Source of the DNA: Burkholderia latens
GTDB lineage: Bacteria > Pseudomonadota > Gammaproteobacteria > Burkholderiales > Burkholderiaceae
Length of the DNA: 64,000 bases
NCBI RefSeq assembly: GCF_001718795.1
Contig: NZ_CP013435.1
Span: forward strand, 1,116,001-1,180,000
Reading direction: 5' to 3'
In this document: positions 1-9,845 of the stretch, piece by piece
Layout of the letters: every line of letters starts with the position of its first letter
Numbering within the stretch: the first letter of the stretch is position 1
The notes under the pieces: model-generated
The model's database searches: none
Told to the model about the DNA's origin: nothing
Seen by the model: only the letters and a program-made list of their open reading frames with translations
Translations under genes and position numbers: made by a program

Positions 1-64
1 CGAGACGGCGGCCGGGCTGCTCGGCGCGGACGCCGCGGATGGCGCCGATGCCGACGACGCATGA
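1..64 (+). CDS. 3' end of an unidentified gene
   Basis: An open frame enters from the left edge and stops at TGA 62-64. The visible 20 residues (ETAAGLLGADAADGADADDA) are an acidic Ala/Asp-rich tail, which does not identify a family. A strong terminator follows within about 40 bases, which supports this being the end of a real plus-strand transcript. Function cannot be given from what is in the window. Confidence 0.5.
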   Translation, partial: ETAAGLLGADAADGADADDA

Positions 65-103
65 CGCAGCGCGTGTGCGGCCGAAATCGGCGGGAATAAA
101 AAA

Positions 104-130
104 CGGGCGCCGCGGCGCCCGTCTCGTTTT
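104..130. terminator. Rho-independent terminator
   Basis: The 18-base perfect palindrome CGGGCGCCGCGGCGCCCG (104-121) is followed by TCTCGTTTT on the plus strand and by TTTTTTATTCC on the minus strand. It can end both the plus-strand gene on the left and the minus-strand acetyltransferase operon on the right. Confidence 0.85.
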
Positions 131-162
131 GCAGCGGTGCCGGCGTCGTAGCCGGCCGGCGT

Positions 163-648
163 TCAGTGTGCGGCGAGCGCATCCAGCGCATCGCCGGTGA
201 CTCGCACGATGCGCCACTCGGGCAGCACGGTAGCGCCCATCTTCTCGTAGAAGTCGATCGCGGGCGTGTTCCAGTCGAGTACCGACCATTCGAAGCGGCC
301 GCAGCGGCGCTCGACGGCCAGTGCTGCGAGGTGCCGCAGCATCGCGGTGCCGAGCCCCGAGCCGCGTTGCGACGGCTGCACGTACAGATCCTCGAGATAC
401 AGGCCGCGACGCCCGAGGAACGTCGAATAGTTGTGGAAAAACAGCGCGTACGCGACCACCGCGCCGTCGCGCTCGGCCACCAGCGCTTCGGCGGCGGGGT
501 GCGCGCCGAACACCGCGTCGGCAAGATCGGCGTCGGTGGCGACGAACAGGTGCGTGAGCTTCTCGAACTCGGCCAGCTCGCGCATCAGCGCGAGAATCGC
601 GCCTACGTCGCGTAGTTCCGCCGCGCGGATCAGCGGCACGTTGCTCAC
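163..648 (-). CDS. GNAT family N-acetyltransferase (diamine acetyltransferase-like)
   Basis: This 161-residue protein is a single GNAT domain. The acetyl-CoA binding loop is QRGSGLG (residues 94-100). The C-terminal half carries the WSVLDWN (121-127) and FYEKMGA blocks typical of the spermidine/thialysine acetyltransferase subgroup. The substrate is therefore probably a primary amine such as a polyamine, but that is family inference. The GTG start at 648 is chosen because it has a GGAGGAA ribosome site 3 bases upstream. It also overlaps the stop codon of the upstream membrane-protein gene (GTGA), so the two are probably translationally coupled. A longer upstream frame exists but has no ribosome site and runs into the neighbouring gene. 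Confidence 0.88.
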   Translation of the reverse strand: MSNVPLIRAAELRDVGAILALMRELAEFEKLTHLFVATDADLADAVFGAHPAAEALVAERDGAVVAYALFFHNYSTFLGRRGLYLEDLYVQPSQRGSGLGTAMLRHLAALAVERRCGRFEWSVLDWNTPAIDFYEKMGATVLPEWRIVRVTGDALDALAAH

Positions 649-920
649 GCTTCCTCCGGCGGATCGGACAGCACGATCTCGATGCCGCCGAAGCGCGACG
701 CGACCCAGTTGTATGCGTGGCAGGCGATCCACAGCAGCACGAAACCGAGGATCGCGTTCAGCAGCAGAGCGCTCAGGATCGTGCTCAATTCGACCATTCC
801 GTAGCGGATGTACGCGACCAGGATGCCGAGCAGCACGATCGGCACGCTGAACGTCAGGTAGACGAGGATCAGCGCCTTCGCGGTCTGCCCCGCGGCGATC
901 GACGAGATTTGTTTCTTCAT
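645..920 (-). CDS. Small two-helix inner-membrane protein
   Basis: A 91-residue protein I cannot assign to a named family. It begins MKKQISSIAAGQTAK and has two hydrophobic segments, at about residues 14-37 and 48-70. A short acidic tail (DPPEEA) follows. Both segments are long enough to span the membrane, with a charged loop (RYGMVEL) between them. Its stop overlaps the start of the downstream GNAT gene by four bases, so the two are probably made together. It lies 37 bases after moeA and could be the distal part of that transcript. Function unknown. Confidence 0.75.
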   Translation of the reverse strand: MKKQISSIAAGQTAKALILVYLTFSVPIVLLGILVAYIRYGMVELSTILSALLLNAILGFVLLWIACHAYNWVASRFGGIEIVLSDPPEEA

Positions 921-957
921 GTGCGGATTGCCCCCGTAGAGATATACCGATTGGAAT

Positions 958-2250
958 TCAGATCAGGCCGTCGAGCGGCAGGATGTCGACCCGGGCGCCC
1001 GCGTCGACTGCCGCAGTATCGTGGCCCAGGACGATGAAGCAGTTCGCGGCTGCAAGGCCGCTCAGCGATGCGGAGCTCTGCGAGCCGGTCGGCGCGACGT
1101 GCCACTCGCCGTCCGCCGCGCGCGTCGCGATCGCGCGCAGGTATTCGGTGCGGCCCGCGCGCTTCTTCAGCGCCTGCGTACTGCGGGCCGGATACATCGC
1201 CGGCGGCGCTGCGTGCGCGCCGGCAAGCGTCAGCAGCGCGGGGCGCACGATAGCGTAGAACGTCACGGCGGACGCGACTGGATTGCCGGGCAACCCGAAG
1301 AACAACACATGGCCGGCATGGCCGGCGCGCGCGAGCGTGCCGGCGGCAAGCGGCCGGCCGGGCCGCAATGCGAGGCTCGCGAATGTCACGTCGCCGAGCC
1401 GCGCCATCACGTCGCGCGTGAAGTCGGCTTCGCCGACCGACACGCCGCCCGACGTGATCACTGCGTCGGCGTGGGCCGCGACGGCGTCGCGCAGCGCGCG
1501 CTCGAGTGCGGCCGGATCGTCGCGGACGATCCCGAAATCGAGTGCGTCGACGTGCAGCCGTTCGAGCATCGCGATCAGCATCCCCCGATTGCTGTCGTAC
1601 AGCGCGCCGCGGTCGAGCGGCTCGCCGGGTTCGCGCAGTTCGTCGCCGGTCGAGAACACGGCGACGCGTATACGACGGCGCACCGTGACCTCGCGCAGGC
1701 CGAACGACGCGAGCAGCCCGAGATCGGACGGGCGCAGGATGCGGCCGGCGGGGAGCGCGCACGCGCCGCGCGCGAGATCCTCGCCGGCCCGGCGGCAGTT
1801 TGCGCCGCGCGCGACATCGCGCGGCGCGAAGCGGACAACGTCCCCGTCCACGTGCACGCGTTCTTGCGGAATGACCGTGTCGCAACCTGCCGGCATCGGC
1901 GCACCGGTCATGATGCGGACGCATGCGCCGGGCGGGACCGCCGCGTCGAACGGATGGCCGGCATACGCGGCGCCGGCGATCGTCAGCGCGATGTCGGCTG
2001 CCGCCGCGAGCGCCGCGGCGTCGCCGTCGAACGCATAGCCGTCCATCGCCGAGTTGTCGTACGCGGGAATGTCGAACGGCGCGTTCACGTCGGACGCGAG
2101 CACGCGGTCCAGCGCATCATGCAGCGACACGGTCTCGCACGCGTCGACCGGCGCTGCGAATCGGCACGCGAGCGCTTGCGCGTCAGCGAGCGACAGCGGG
2201 GCTGCGGAATCGGGTGCGGTTCGGGAGGCGGGCGAGGAGTGCGTGATCAT
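958..2250 (-). CDS. moeA: Molybdopterin molybdenumtransferase MoeA
   Basis: MoeA inserts molybdenum into adenylated molybdopterin in the last step of molybdenum cofactor synthesis in the cytoplasm. The 430-residue protein has the family signature DNSAMDGYAF (65-74), an MTGAPMP block near residue 115 and the substrate-binding TSGGVSVGEADF stretch in the central domain. Length is close to the usual 400-430. It lies downstream of moaA and mobA on the same strand, about 105 bases after mobA, so the three probably form one cofactor operon. The ATG at 2250 gives an N-terminus with about 15 extra Ser/Ala-rich residues before the first conserved segment; a later start is possible but has no better support. 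Confidence 0.95.
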   Translation of the reverse strand: MITHSSPASRTAPDSAAPLSLADAQALACRFAAPVDACETVSLHDALDRVLASDVNAPFDIPAYDNSAMDGYAFDGDAAALAAAADIALTIAGAAYAGHPFDAAVPPGACVRIMTGAPMPAGCDTVIPQERVHVDGDVVRFAPRDVARGANCRRAGEDLARGACALPAGRILRPSDLGLLASFGLREVTVRRRIRVAVFSTGDELREPGEPLDRGALYDSNRGMLIAMLERLHVDALDFGIVRDDPAALERALRDAVAAHADAVITSGGVSVGEADFTRDVMARLGDVTFASLALRPGRPLAAGTLARAGHAGHVLFFGLPGNPVASAVTFYAIVRPALLTLAGAHAAPPAMYPARSTQALKKRAGRTEYLRAIATRAADGEWHVAPTGSQSSASLSGLAAANCFIVLGHDTAAVDAGARVDILPLDGLI

Positions 2251-2355
2251 CAGTGGGACTGCGCTGCAAGGCGTATCGGGTTCGTGGCCGGTGGCGCGAC
2301 GACGGCGCCCGAGCGCGCAGGCGCATGCGGCGGGCGGGAACGGTGCCGCAGGCCG

Positions 2356-2973
2356 TCAGCGGCGGGCAAGCGCAGCGAGTTCCTGCCAGGAGTTGGCATT
2401 GTAAAACGCACGCTCGTCGCGAAACTCGACTTCGACCGTCTTGTGGCGTGCGTACCACGCACGGACCTTGCGTTCTCCGGTCGCGAGCGCGGCGGCGAGG
2501 TCGTCGGCGAGCGACGTCCGCAGCAGCGCGCAAGTCGGTTGCGGCGAGCGCGCTCGCTGTGCGTCGACGGTCACCGCCATCGCGATATCGGCGTGCTGCG
2601 CGTCGAGCGCCGCGCGCAGCCGCACGACGAAATCGGTGGGCAAATAGGGCGTGTCGCATGGCGCGCACGCGACGAGCGGTGCCCGTGCCGCGCGCATCCC
2701 GGCGAGCAGGCCCGCGAGCGGGCCGGGGAAATCGGGCGTCTCGTCCGCGACGATGCGCGCGTCGAACGGCGCGCCGAGCTCGGCGTACCGATCGGCGTTG
2801 CGATTCGCGCTGATCAGCGTTTCGTCGACCTGCGGCGCGAGCCGCCGCAGCACGTGCAGCGCGAGCGGCGTGCCGTCGAGCAGTTGCAGGCCCTTGTCGG
2901 CGCCATCCATGCGCGTCGCGCGGCCGCCCGCGAGCAGCAGGGCGGCGACGGAAGGCGAGACGGAAGCGGACAT
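2356..2973 (-). CDS. mobA: Molybdenum cofactor guanylyltransferase MobA
   Basis: MobA transfers GMP from GTP to Mo-molybdopterin, making the guanine dinucleotide cofactor used by DMSO-reductase-type enzymes. The 205-residue protein has the nucleotidyltransferase signature LAGGRATRMDGADKG (14-28), in which Lys27 would contact the GTP phosphates. It also has the PLAGLLAGM and CDTPYLP segments of the family. The start ATG at 2973 places this motif at the expected position. The frame stays open upstream across the end of moaA but carries no MobA-like sequence there. It lies 28 bases after moaA in the same direction, consistent with one transcript. Confidence 0.94.
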   Translation of the reverse strand: MSASVSPSVAALLLAGGRATRMDGADKGLQLLDGTPLALHVLRRLAPQVDETLISANRNADRYAELGAPFDARIVADETPDFPGPLAGLLAGMRAARAPLVACAPCDTPYLPTDFVVRLRAALDAQHADIAMAVTVDAQRARSPQPTCALLRTSLADDLAAALATGERKVRAWYARHKTVEVEFRDERAFYNANSWQELAALARR

Positions 2974-3001
2974 CGCGGGAAGTCCGGGGAGCCGGCGCGC
3001 G

Positions 3002-4114
3002 TCAGCCGCCGATGTACGACATTTCGACGCGCTTGCCCGCGCCGTCGGCCGCGGCATCGGCGGCCGTGCTGCCGCGCAGCTGCGAATAGCGGTCGGTGCG
3101 GGCCTGCCAGATCCGGGCGATCGCGGTCGCGATCTCGGCGTCGCTCGCGCCGCCGCGCACCAGCGCGCGCAGGTCGTGCCCGGTCGATGCAAACAGGCAC
3201 AGGTACAGCTTGCCTTCGGTCGACAGCCGCGCGCGCGTGCAGTCGCCGCAGAATGCCCGCGTGACGCTCGAGATTACGCCGATCTCGCCGCCGCCGTCCG
3301 CATAGCCCCAGCGCTGCGCGGTTTCGGCCGCCGTGTGCGGCTCGAGCGCTACGAGCGGGAACCGCTCGGCGATCCGCGCGATGACGTCCGCGGACGGCAG
3401 CACTTCGGTCATGTTCCACCCGTTCGACGTGCCGACGTCCATGTATTCGATGAAACGCAGGATCACGCCGGTGCCACGGAAGCGTTCGGCCATCGGCAGG
3501 ATCTCGCCGTCGTTGGTGCCGCGCTTCACGACCATGTTGACCTTGACCGGCGCCAAGCCCGCAGCCTGCGCTGCGAAGATGCCGTCGAGCACGTCGGCGC
3601 TCGCGAAGTCGGCGTCGTTCATGCGCTTGAACAGCGCGTCGTCGAGTGCGTCGAGACTGACCGTCACGCGCGTGAGGCCGGCGTCCTTCAGCGCGCGAGC
3701 CTTGCGCGCGAGCAGCGAGCCGTTGGTGGTCAGCGTCAGGTCGAGCGGACGGCCGTCGTGGGTTGTCAGGCGTGCGAGGCGTTCGATCAGGAATTCGAGG
3801 TTCTTGCGCAGCAGCGGCTCGCCGCCGGTGATTCGGATCTTTTCGACGCCGTGTGCGACGAACAGCCGTGCCACCCGCTCGATTTCTTCGTGCGTGAGCA
3901 GCGCGCTGTGCGGCAGGAACGGATAATTCTTGTCGAACACGTCGCGTGGCATGCAGTACACGCAGCGGAAGTTGCAGCGGTCCGTCACCGAGATGCGCAG
4001 GTCACGCAGCGGCCGGGCGAACCTGTCGGCCAGGGCGCCGTCGGGCGCGTGCGCGACGCCGGAGACATCCGGCATCCCGCTGACGTCGGTGAGAGGAATG
4101 ATGCGTCGGGACAT
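3002..4114 (-). CDS. moaA: GTP 3',8-cyclase MoaA (radical SAM)
   Basis: MoaA starts molybdenum cofactor synthesis by rearranging GTP with a radical-SAM iron-sulfur cluster. The 370-residue protein has the N-terminal cluster motif CNFRCVYC (Cys47, Cys51, Cys54). A second, C-terminal cluster motif is CGDC followed 13 residues later by another Cys. It ends in the Gly-Gly dipeptide (SYIGG) required for activity in this family. Length is slightly above the usual 330-350 because of an N-terminal extension of about 20 residues. It is the first gene of a moaA-mobA-moeA minus-strand cluster. Confidence 0.96.
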   Translation of the reverse strand: MSRRIIPLTDVSGMPDVSGVAHAPDGALADRFARPLRDLRISVTDRCNFRCVYCMPRDVFDKNYPFLPHSALLTHEEIERVARLFVAHGVEKIRITGGEPLLRKNLEFLIERLARLTTHDGRPLDLTLTTNGSLLARKARALKDAGLTRVTVSLDALDDALFKRMNDADFASADVLDGIFAAQAAGLAPVKVNMVVKRGTNDGEILPMAERFRGTGVILRFIEYMDVGTSNGWNMTEVLPSADVIARIAERFPLVALEPHTAAETAQRWGYADGGGEIGVISSVTRAFCGDCTRARLSTEGKLYLCLFASTGHDLRALVRGGASDAEIATAIARIWQARTDRYSQLRGSTAADAAADGAGKRVEMSYIGG

Positions 4115-4195
4115 GTTGGAGGAAGTGCGAGCCAGATCTCTATTCTAGCCGCAAGCGGCTGGCCGGGCCGGCGGGCGCAAACCCGCAGCGCGGAA

Positions 4196-4228
4196 AAGAA
4201 AAAGCCCGCCGGGCTGCGGCGGGCTTTT
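4196..4228. terminator. Terminator after rne
   Basis: A nine-base stem AAGCCCGCC (4202-4210) / GGCGGGCTT (4218-4226) has a seven-base loop. On the minus strand it is followed by TTTTTCTTTTCC, an excellent U-tract, so it ends rne. On the plus strand the tract is only TTTTCG. It separates rne from moaA. Confidence 0.88.
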
Positions 4229-4252
4229 CGTGGTCGGTCGATGCGGCGCCGC

Positions 4253-7200
4253 TTAACGCTGCGACGTTTCGACCTGCTGCATCGGGGTCGGGTCGACCGG
4301 CGGCAGCGCCTTGCGTTCGCGCGGCACGCGAACCGGACGCGGCAGGCGCGACGCGGCTTCCTGCGCGGCGCGAAGCTTGTCGGCATCCGTGTTCACCCAC
4401 ACGAGGCCCGCTTGTTGCAGCACGGCATCGAGGCTCGACGGAGCGGCGGCAGCAGCCGATTGGTCGGACGCCAGTGCCGGTGCGACAGCGGCTTGCACCG
4501 GTGCGGCTTCAACCTGAGCCGGTTCGACAGCTGCCGGAGCCGTTTCGGCCGCGGCGACCGGGGCCGGTGCAGCTTGCTCGACGGGCGCGGACTGCTGCAC
4601 TTCGACGGCAACCGGCGCGGCCGGCACTTCCGTGGCCGGCACTTCGAACGCGTCGGTCGGCGACACCTCGACCGGAGCCGGACCCGCCTCCGCTGCGGCG
4701 GCCGATGCGACCGTTGCGACCGTTGCGACCGTTGCGACCGGGGTCGGTTCGGCTGCCGGCGCGACCGGCGCGGGCTGCTCGACCGGCGCAATCGGCGCGA
4801 CCGGCGTCGCTTCGACGCGAACCGGTGCCGATTGCGGCTCGACTGCAGCCGGTGCCGGCGCCGGTGCTTCGGCGCGCTGCTCGACTGCGGCTTCGGCAAT
4901 CGCGGCGCCTGCTGCGGCGACAGTTGCCACCGCGGCCGGTGCGGCCGTGTGGGCTGGCTCGATCGCGCTCGGGTCTGCCGTCGTCAAGGCCTGCACGGCG
5001 GCTTCACCGTCGGCGCCATGCTCGACGACTGCGCCTTCGTCTTCGCGCTCGCGACGACCGCCACGACGACCGCGGCGGCGGCGACGACGTTCCTCGCCGT
5101 CACGTGCACCGGCTTCCGCGTCGGCAGCGACTTCGGCGCCCGGCAGGGCGGTTGCGACGGCCTGTTCGGCGTCGGCTTCCGGATGGTTCTCGCCACGGGT
5201 CACGGTCTCGAGCGTAGCCGCATGTTGCGTTGGCTTGCGGCGCTCACCGCGCTCGCGACGCTCGCCGCGTTCCTGGCGTTCGCCGCGTCCGGCTGCTTCG
5301 ACGGCTTCCGGCTGCTCGGTGCGCTCGCGCGGTTCGCGATTTTCGCGCGGTTCACGGCTTTCACGCGGCTCGCGCGCTTCGCGGCCTTCGCGGGGGCCAC
5401 GGCCCTCGCGACCTTCGCGGCCCTCACGACCTTCACGACCTTCACGGTTTTCGCGCGGCTCGCGGGCTTCGCGCGGTTCGCGACCCTCGCGGGGTTCACG
5501 CGGCTCGCGTGCTTCCTTGCCCTCGCGTTCCTGGCGCGGCTTGTCGCGGCTTGCCGCGGCTTGATCGCGGCCGCCCTGCGCCTGTTGCGCGCTGCCGCGA
5601 CGGTTGCGGTTGCGATCGCCGCCGCGCTGCTCGGTCTTCTCGGTCCGCTCACGGACCGGACGTGCAGCCTGTTCCTTCGCGGGTGCCGGCGCAACCGGCG
5701 CGGGCGCAGGAGCCGGCGACATGCCGAACAGACCCTTCAACCAGCCGATGAAGCCGCCGCTTGCCGGGACGACCGGCGCGGGCGCCGCAACCGGCTCGAC
5801 CGGGCGCTGCGGTGCCGGGCTCGGTGCCGGGCGCTCGGGCGTGATGCCCTTGACCGCCGCTTCCTGCTTCGGCTTCACGTCGGCTGCGCGCTTGCTGTAG
5901 CCGGTTTCCGACTCCAGTTCGCGAGCGGCTTCCTCGGCCATTTTCCAGGATGCGCGCGGATCGTCGAGGCGCGCGTCGTCGTGGCGCAGGCGTTCGAGCT
6001 TGTAGTGCGGCGTATCGAGGTGCTTGTTCGGGATCAGCACGATCCCGACCTTGAAGCGTGACTCGATCTTGTTGATTTCCTGACGCTTCTCATTCAGCAG
6101 GAAGGCGGTCACCTCGACCGGCACCTGGCAGTGGATCGCCGCGGTGTTTTCCTTCATCGCTTCTTCCTGAATGATCCGCAGCACCTGCAGTGCGGACGAT
6201 TCGGTGTCGCGGATGTGGCCGGTGCCGTTACAGCGCGGGCACGTCACGTGGCTGCCTTCCGACAGCGCCGGGCGCAGTCGCTGGCGCGACAGTTCCATCA
6301 GGCCGAAGCGGGAGATCTTGCCCATTTGCACGCGTGCACGGTCGTGCTTGAGCGCGTCCTTCAGGCGCTGCTCGACTTCACGCTGGCTCTTCGCCGACTC
6401 CATGTCGATGAAGTCGATCACGATCAGGCCGCCGAGGTCGCGCAGGCGCAACTGGCGGGCCACTTCGTCGGCCGCTTCGAGGTTCGTGCGGGTCGCCGTT
6501 TCCTCGATGTCTGCGCCCTTGGTCGCACGTGCGGAGTTCACGTCGATCGCCACGAGCGCTTCGGTATGGTCGATCACGATCGCGCCACCCGACGGCAGCG
6601 GCACCGTGCGCGAGTACGCGGTCTCGATCTGGTGCTCGATCTGGAAACGGGAGAACAGCGGCACGTCGTCGTGGTAGCGCTTCACCTTCGACACGTTGTC
6701 CGGCATCACGATGTCCATGAATGCGCGGGCCTGATCGTGGATCTCGGTCGTGTCGATCAGGATTTCGCCGATATCCGGCTGGAAATAGTCCCGGATCGCT
6801 CGGATCACGAGGCTCGATTCCAGATAGATCAGCATCGGCTGGCCGGGATTGCCGCTTTGCGATGCCGCCTCGATTGCGCGCCACAGCTGCAGCAGGTAGT
6901 TCAGATCCCACTGCAGTTCCTCGGCGCTGCGGCCGATGCCTGCGGTGCGGGCGATCATGCTCATCCCGTCCGGAATCTGCAGCTGCGCCATGGTTTCGCG
7001 CAGTTCCTGGCGCTCGTCGCCTTCGATCCGGCGCGACACGCCGCCGCCGCGCGGGTTGTTCGGCATCAGCACGAGATAGCGGCCGGCGAGCGAGATGAAC
7101 GTCGTGAGGGCTGCGCCCTTGTTGCCGCGCTCTTCCTTTTCGACCTGGACGATCAGCTCCTGGCCTTCGCGCAGGGCATCCTGGATGCGCGCGGAGCGCA

Positions 7201-7450
7201 TGTCGACGCCTTCCTTGAAGTACTGGCGGGCGACTTCCTTGAACGGCAGGAAGCCGTGGCGGTCTTCGCCGTAGTTGACGAAGCAGGCTTCGAGCGACGG
7301 CTCGATGCGGGTAACGACACCTTTGTAGATATTGCCCTTGCGCTGTTCGCGCCCGGCTGTCTCGATGTCGATGTCGATGAGCTTCTGCCCATCGACGATG
7401 GCGACGCGCAGCTCCTCCTGCTGCGTCGCATTGAACAGCATGCGTTTCAT
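4253..7450 (-). CDS. rne: Ribonuclease E
   Basis: RNase E is the main endonuclease for mRNA decay and rRNA/tRNA processing and the scaffold of the degradosome. The 1065-residue protein has an S1 domain (about 37-120) and catalytic Asp303 (AIDVNS) and Asp346 (VIDFID). The zinc-link CPRC has Cys404 and Cys407. All four sit at the same numbers as in the E. coli enzyme. From about residue 600 the protein is low-complexity: an Arg/Glu region with REPRE and REGREG repeats, then an Ala/Pro/Val-rich region, ending at a short conserved tail. This is the disordered RNA- and partner-binding half. Start ATG 7450 has a GGAG site (CTGGAGTCGTTC) and begins MKRMLFN as expected. A longer upstream frame is non-homologous. 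The mRNA leader on the right is long, as expected for an autoregulated rne. Confidence 0.97.
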   Translation of the reverse strand: MKRMLFNATQQEELRVAIVDGQKLIDIDIETAGREQRKGNIYKGVVTRIEPSLEACFVNYGEDRHGFLPFKEVARQYFKEGVDMRSARIQDALREGQELIVQVEKEERGNKGAALTTFISLAGRYLVLMPNNPRGGGVSRRIEGDERQELRETMAQLQIPDGMSMIARTAGIGRSAEELQWDLNYLLQLWRAIEAASQSGNPGQPMLIYLESSLVIRAIRDYFQPDIGEILIDTTEIHDQARAFMDIVMPDNVSKVKRYHDDVPLFSRFQIEHQIETAYSRTVPLPSGGAIVIDHTEALVAIDVNSARATKGADIEETATRTNLEAADEVARQLRLRDLGGLIVIDFIDMESAKSQREVEQRLKDALKHDRARVQMGKISRFGLMELSRQRLRPALSEGSHVTCPRCNGTGHIRDTESSALQVLRIIQEEAMKENTAAIHCQVPVEVTAFLLNEKRQEINKIESRFKVGIVLIPNKHLDTPHYKLERLRHDDARLDDPRASWKMAEEAARELESETGYSKRAADVKPKQEAAVKGITPERPAPSPAPQRPVEPVAAPAPVVPASGGFIGWLKGLFGMSPAPAPAPVAPAPAKEQAARPVRERTEKTEQRGGDRNRNRRGSAQQAQGGRDQAAASRDKPRQEREGKEAREPREPREGREPREAREPRENREGREGREGREGREGRGPREGREAREPRESREPRENREPRERTEQPEAVEAAGRGERQERGERRERGERRKPTQHAATLETVTRGENHPEADAEQAVATALPGAEVAADAEAGARDGEERRRRRRGRRGGRREREDEGAVVEHGADGEAAVQALTTADPSAIEPAHTAAPAAVATVAAAGAAIAEAAVEQRAEAPAPAPAAVEPQSAPVRVEATPVAPIAPVEQPAPVAPAAEPTPVATVATVATVASAAAAEAGPAPVEVSPTDAFEVPATEVPAAPVAVEVQQSAPVEQAAPAPVAAAETAPAAVEPAQVEAAPVQAAVAPALASDQSAAAAAPSSLDAVLQQAGLVWVNTDADKLRAAQEAASRLPRPVRVPRERKALPPVDPTPMQQVETSQR
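4706..4741. repeat. 9-bp tandem repeat inside rne
   Basis: Three perfect copies of TGCGACCGT (4706-4714, 4715-4723, 4724-4732) are followed by a fourth copy differing in the last base. On the coding strand they give the repeated Thr-Val-Ala tripeptide in the disordered tail of RNase E. The in-frame unit length means copy-number change would not break the gene. Confidence 0.8.
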
Positions 7451-8174
7451 GAACGACTCCAGGCGGCTCTGCTGCCGGCGCCTCGCGGTTGTCAGTCGCG
7501 AGGGCGGGAACGACGGCAGGCCGCGCCTTGTTGTGTTGTCACAAGCACGCTGGAGCGGGAAGGATGGCGGGGAGAATTGCCTGAAGAGGCGCTTGGGCCC
7601 GAAAAACGGGGCCGGCGGCCATAGGGCACCTGCGAACACGGCTTCAAAGCACGGCGTCCACACACCGCACGCTGCAAAAGCGCGCTAAGCCTGAGACCGG
7701 GGCACTGCCACGGGGCGCGCGCAATGCGTCGCGCGCGCCGACGGGCGGCAGATGCTGCGGCTTGGGCCGCAGCGGGGAGTATCGAATCCAGCCCGACTTT
7801 CCCGCCTGGGGTGTACTTCCCTGGTTTGACGTCGCCAAGCCCCGCACGCTTCGCGGGGCCAAATCGGGCGCAACGCCGTAATTTTCGCAACCGGCAGCCT
7901 GCGGACGCACTTCGCGCCGTCGGGCTGCCGATCAAATTCTTTTCAACCAACTTTCCGTTACCGCGGCGCCTTGCCGACCGAATCCGCCTGTGGGCGCGAT
8001 CCTTGCCGACGGGCGGCGCCGTGCGTGCAACTTGCTGCATCTCTTTGGTTAGGGGCGAGCAGCGGACCCCCGGCGCAAGTAAAATAGCGGTTTGCGCTTG
8101 CGCCTTGCCCGATTCAGCCGGGGCCGGCCTGTCAGGCCACCCTCAACGTCAGGCTGGGCAAAATTATATTCAGT
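7451..8174. promoter_or_regulatory. rne leader and divergent rne/rluC promoter region
   Basis: These 724 bases hold no supported gene. On the rne side they contain GC-rich hairpins, including GCCCCGC (7839-7845) / GCGGGGC (7853-7859) and CCCG (7598-7601) / CGGG (7607-7610) with a five-A loop extended by two more pairs. RNase E is known to control its own mRNA through cleavage of a structured leader, so these are candidate feedback elements; that role is inferred. On the rluC side a TAAAAT box (8080-8085) is a possible -10 element, but I see no matching -35. Confidence 0.5.
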
Positions 8175-9179
8175 ATGAATGAGTTAGGCAAAATATCCCA
8201 GAATTCGGTCGCAAGCGGCCAGGTATCGCTGATCCAGATCGACGAAAACTCGGCCGGTCAGCGGATCGACAACTTCCTGCTGCGCGTCTGTAAAGGCGTG
8301 CCCAAGAGCCATATTTACCGGATCCTGCGCAGCGGCGAAGTGCGTGTGAACAAGGGCCGGGTCGACGCGCAGTACCGCCTCGCATTCGGCGATCTCGTGC
8401 GCGTGCCGCCGGTGCGCGTCGCGGCCGCCGATCTCGCGCGCGCCGACACGCCGATCGTGCCGCCCGCCCACTTCGACGTGCTTTACGAAGACGACGCAAT
8501 GCTCGTCATCGACAAGCCGGCCGGCGTCGCGGTGCATGGCGGCAGCGGTGTCGCGTTCGGCGTAATCGAGCAGATGCGCCAGGCGCGCCCGCGCGCGAAA
8601 TTCCTCGAACTCGTGCATCGGCTCGACCGCGAGACGTCCGGCATCCTGATGCTCGCGAAAAAACGCTCGGCGCTTGTCGGCCTCCACGAGCAGATCCGCG
8701 AAAACCGGATGGACAAGCGGTACTTCGCATGCGGACACGGCGAATGGCAGCCCGACTGGGGCCGGCGCCGCGCGGTGAAAGCGCCGCTGTTCAAGTATTC
8801 GACCCCGGAAGGGGAGCGGCGCGTGCGCGTGCAGGACGACGGACTGCCGTCGCATACGGTGTTCAACCTGCTCGACACGTGGCCCGGTTACGCGCTCGTC
8901 GAAGCGGAACTCAAAACCGGTCGCACCCATCAGATCCGGGTGCACCTCGCACATCTTGGCCTGCCGATCGCCGGCGACGCCAAGTACGGCGATTTTGCAC
9001 TGAACAAGGCGCTGGCGCGCGCGAACGCGCAGCCATCGCTCAAACGGATGTTCCTGCATGCGCACCGCCTGAAGCTTGCGCACCCGCTGACCGGCGACGC
9101 GCTGCAGTTCGACGCGCCGCTGCCCGACGAATGCAGGCGCTTTCTCGACCAACTCAGCGCTCTGCGCGATACCGCCTGA
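8175..9179 (+). CDS. rluC: 23S rRNA pseudouridine synthase RluC
   Basis: RluC makes pseudouridines 955, 2504 and 2580 in E. coli 23S rRNA. The 334-residue protein has an N-terminal S4 RNA-binding domain (about 26-85). The catalytic RluA-family domain carries the motif HRLDRETSG with catalytic Asp151. Length matches RluC/RluD-type enzymes, and the position beside rne is the usual one for rluC. The ATG at 8175 has no obvious ribosome-binding site, only an A/T-rich stretch. It is kept because the N-terminal residues before the S4 domain fit the family length. The stop lies 6 bases before the next start, so it is probably cotranscribed with the HAD, Rieske and SppA genes. Confidence 0.93.
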   Translation: MNELGKISQNSVASGQVSLIQIDENSAGQRIDNFLLRVCKGVPKSHIYRILRSGEVRVNKGRVDAQYRLAFGDLVRVPPVRVAAADLARADTPIVPPAHFDVLYEDDAMLVIDKPAGVAVHGGSGVAFGVIEQMRQARPRAKFLELVHRLDRETSGILMLAKKRSALVGLHEQIRENRMDKRYFACGHGEWQPDWGRRRAVKAPLFKYSTPEGERRVRVQDDGLPSHTVFNLLDTWPGYALVEAELKTGRTHQIRVHLAHLGLPIAGDAKYGDFALNKALARANAQPSLKRMFLHAHRLKLAHPLTGDALQFDAPLPDECRRFLDQLSALRDTA

Positions 9180-9185
9180 CTTCGC

Positions 9186-9845
9186 ATGGCTCGACAGCAA
9201 TTTGATCTGATCGTCTTTGACTGGGACGGCACGCTGATGGATTCGACTGCGCACATCGCGTACAGCATCCAGGCCGCGTGCCGCGATCTCGGCCTGCCCA
9301 AGCCGTCCGACGAGGCGTCCCGCTACGTCATCGGGCTCGGCCTTCGCGATGCGCTGCAGATTGCCGCTCCGACCCTCGATCCATCCGACTACCCGCGGCT
9401 CGCCGAGCGCTATCGTTATCACTATCTGCTCGACGACCAACGCATCGAGCTCTTTGCCGGCGTGCGGGAACTGCTCGCAGAGCTGCGCGACCTGGGCTAC
9501 CTGCTCGCGGTCGCGACCGGCAAGGGCCGGGTCGGGCTGAACCGGGTGCTCGATCAGTCGAAGCTGACGAGCATGTTCGATGCAACACGCTGTGCAGACG
9601 AGACTTTCTCGAAGCCGCATCCGGCCATGCTTCACGAACTGACCCGCGAATTGGGGCAGGATCTTGCCCGCACGGTGATGATCGGCGACACGACGCACGA
9701 CCTTCAGATGGCCGCGAGTGCCGGCGCGGCCGGTGTCGGCGTCTCGTATGGCGCGCACACGGCCGATGCGCTGGCCGCGCTGGCGCCGCGCTTCGTTGCG
9801 CCGGACGTCGTCGCGCTCGCCGCATGGCTGCGGGAGCACGCATGA
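9186..9845 (+). CDS. HAD-superfamily phosphatase, phosphoglycolate phosphatase-like
   Basis: A 219-residue haloacid-dehalogenase hydrolase. Motif I is FDWDGTLMDST, with nucleophile Asp12 and acid/base Asp14. A helical cap follows, then motif II (VATGKG), the Lys of motif III (SKPHPAM) and motif IV (MIGDTTHDLQMA). The cap size matches Gph/PGP-type enzymes. The true substrate cannot be read from sequence; many relatives in this position are annotated only as HAD-IA hydrolases. Its TGA overlaps the ATG of the Rieske gene (ATGA), so the pair is translationally coupled. Confidence 0.88.
   Translation: MARQQFDLIVFDWDGTLMDSTAHIAYSIQAACRDLGLPKPSDEASRYVIGLGLRDALQIAAPTLDPSDYPRLAERYRYHYLLDDQRIELFAGVRELLAELRDLGYLLAVATGKGRVGLNRVLDQSKLTSMFDATRCADETFSKPHPAMLHELTRELGQDLARTVMIGDTTHDLQMAASAGAAGVGVSYGAHTADALAALAPRFVAPDVVALAAWLREHA

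Noticed and set aside
1021..3264. Open frame of 747 codons antisense to moeA, mobA and moaA
   Set aside because: Arg-rich composition, no ribosome site and complete overlap with three certain genes.
2651..6061. Very long open frame (1136 codons) antisense to moaA and rne
   Set aside because: It is a high-GC shadow of genes with clear homology, itself Arg/Ala-rich with no recognisable domain. Part of it is created by the repeats in rne.
8161..8174. A/T-rich TATATT directly before the rluC ATG as a -10 for a leaderless message
   Set aside because: It ends only 4 bases before the ATG, so transcription would start inside the gene, and no -35 is present.
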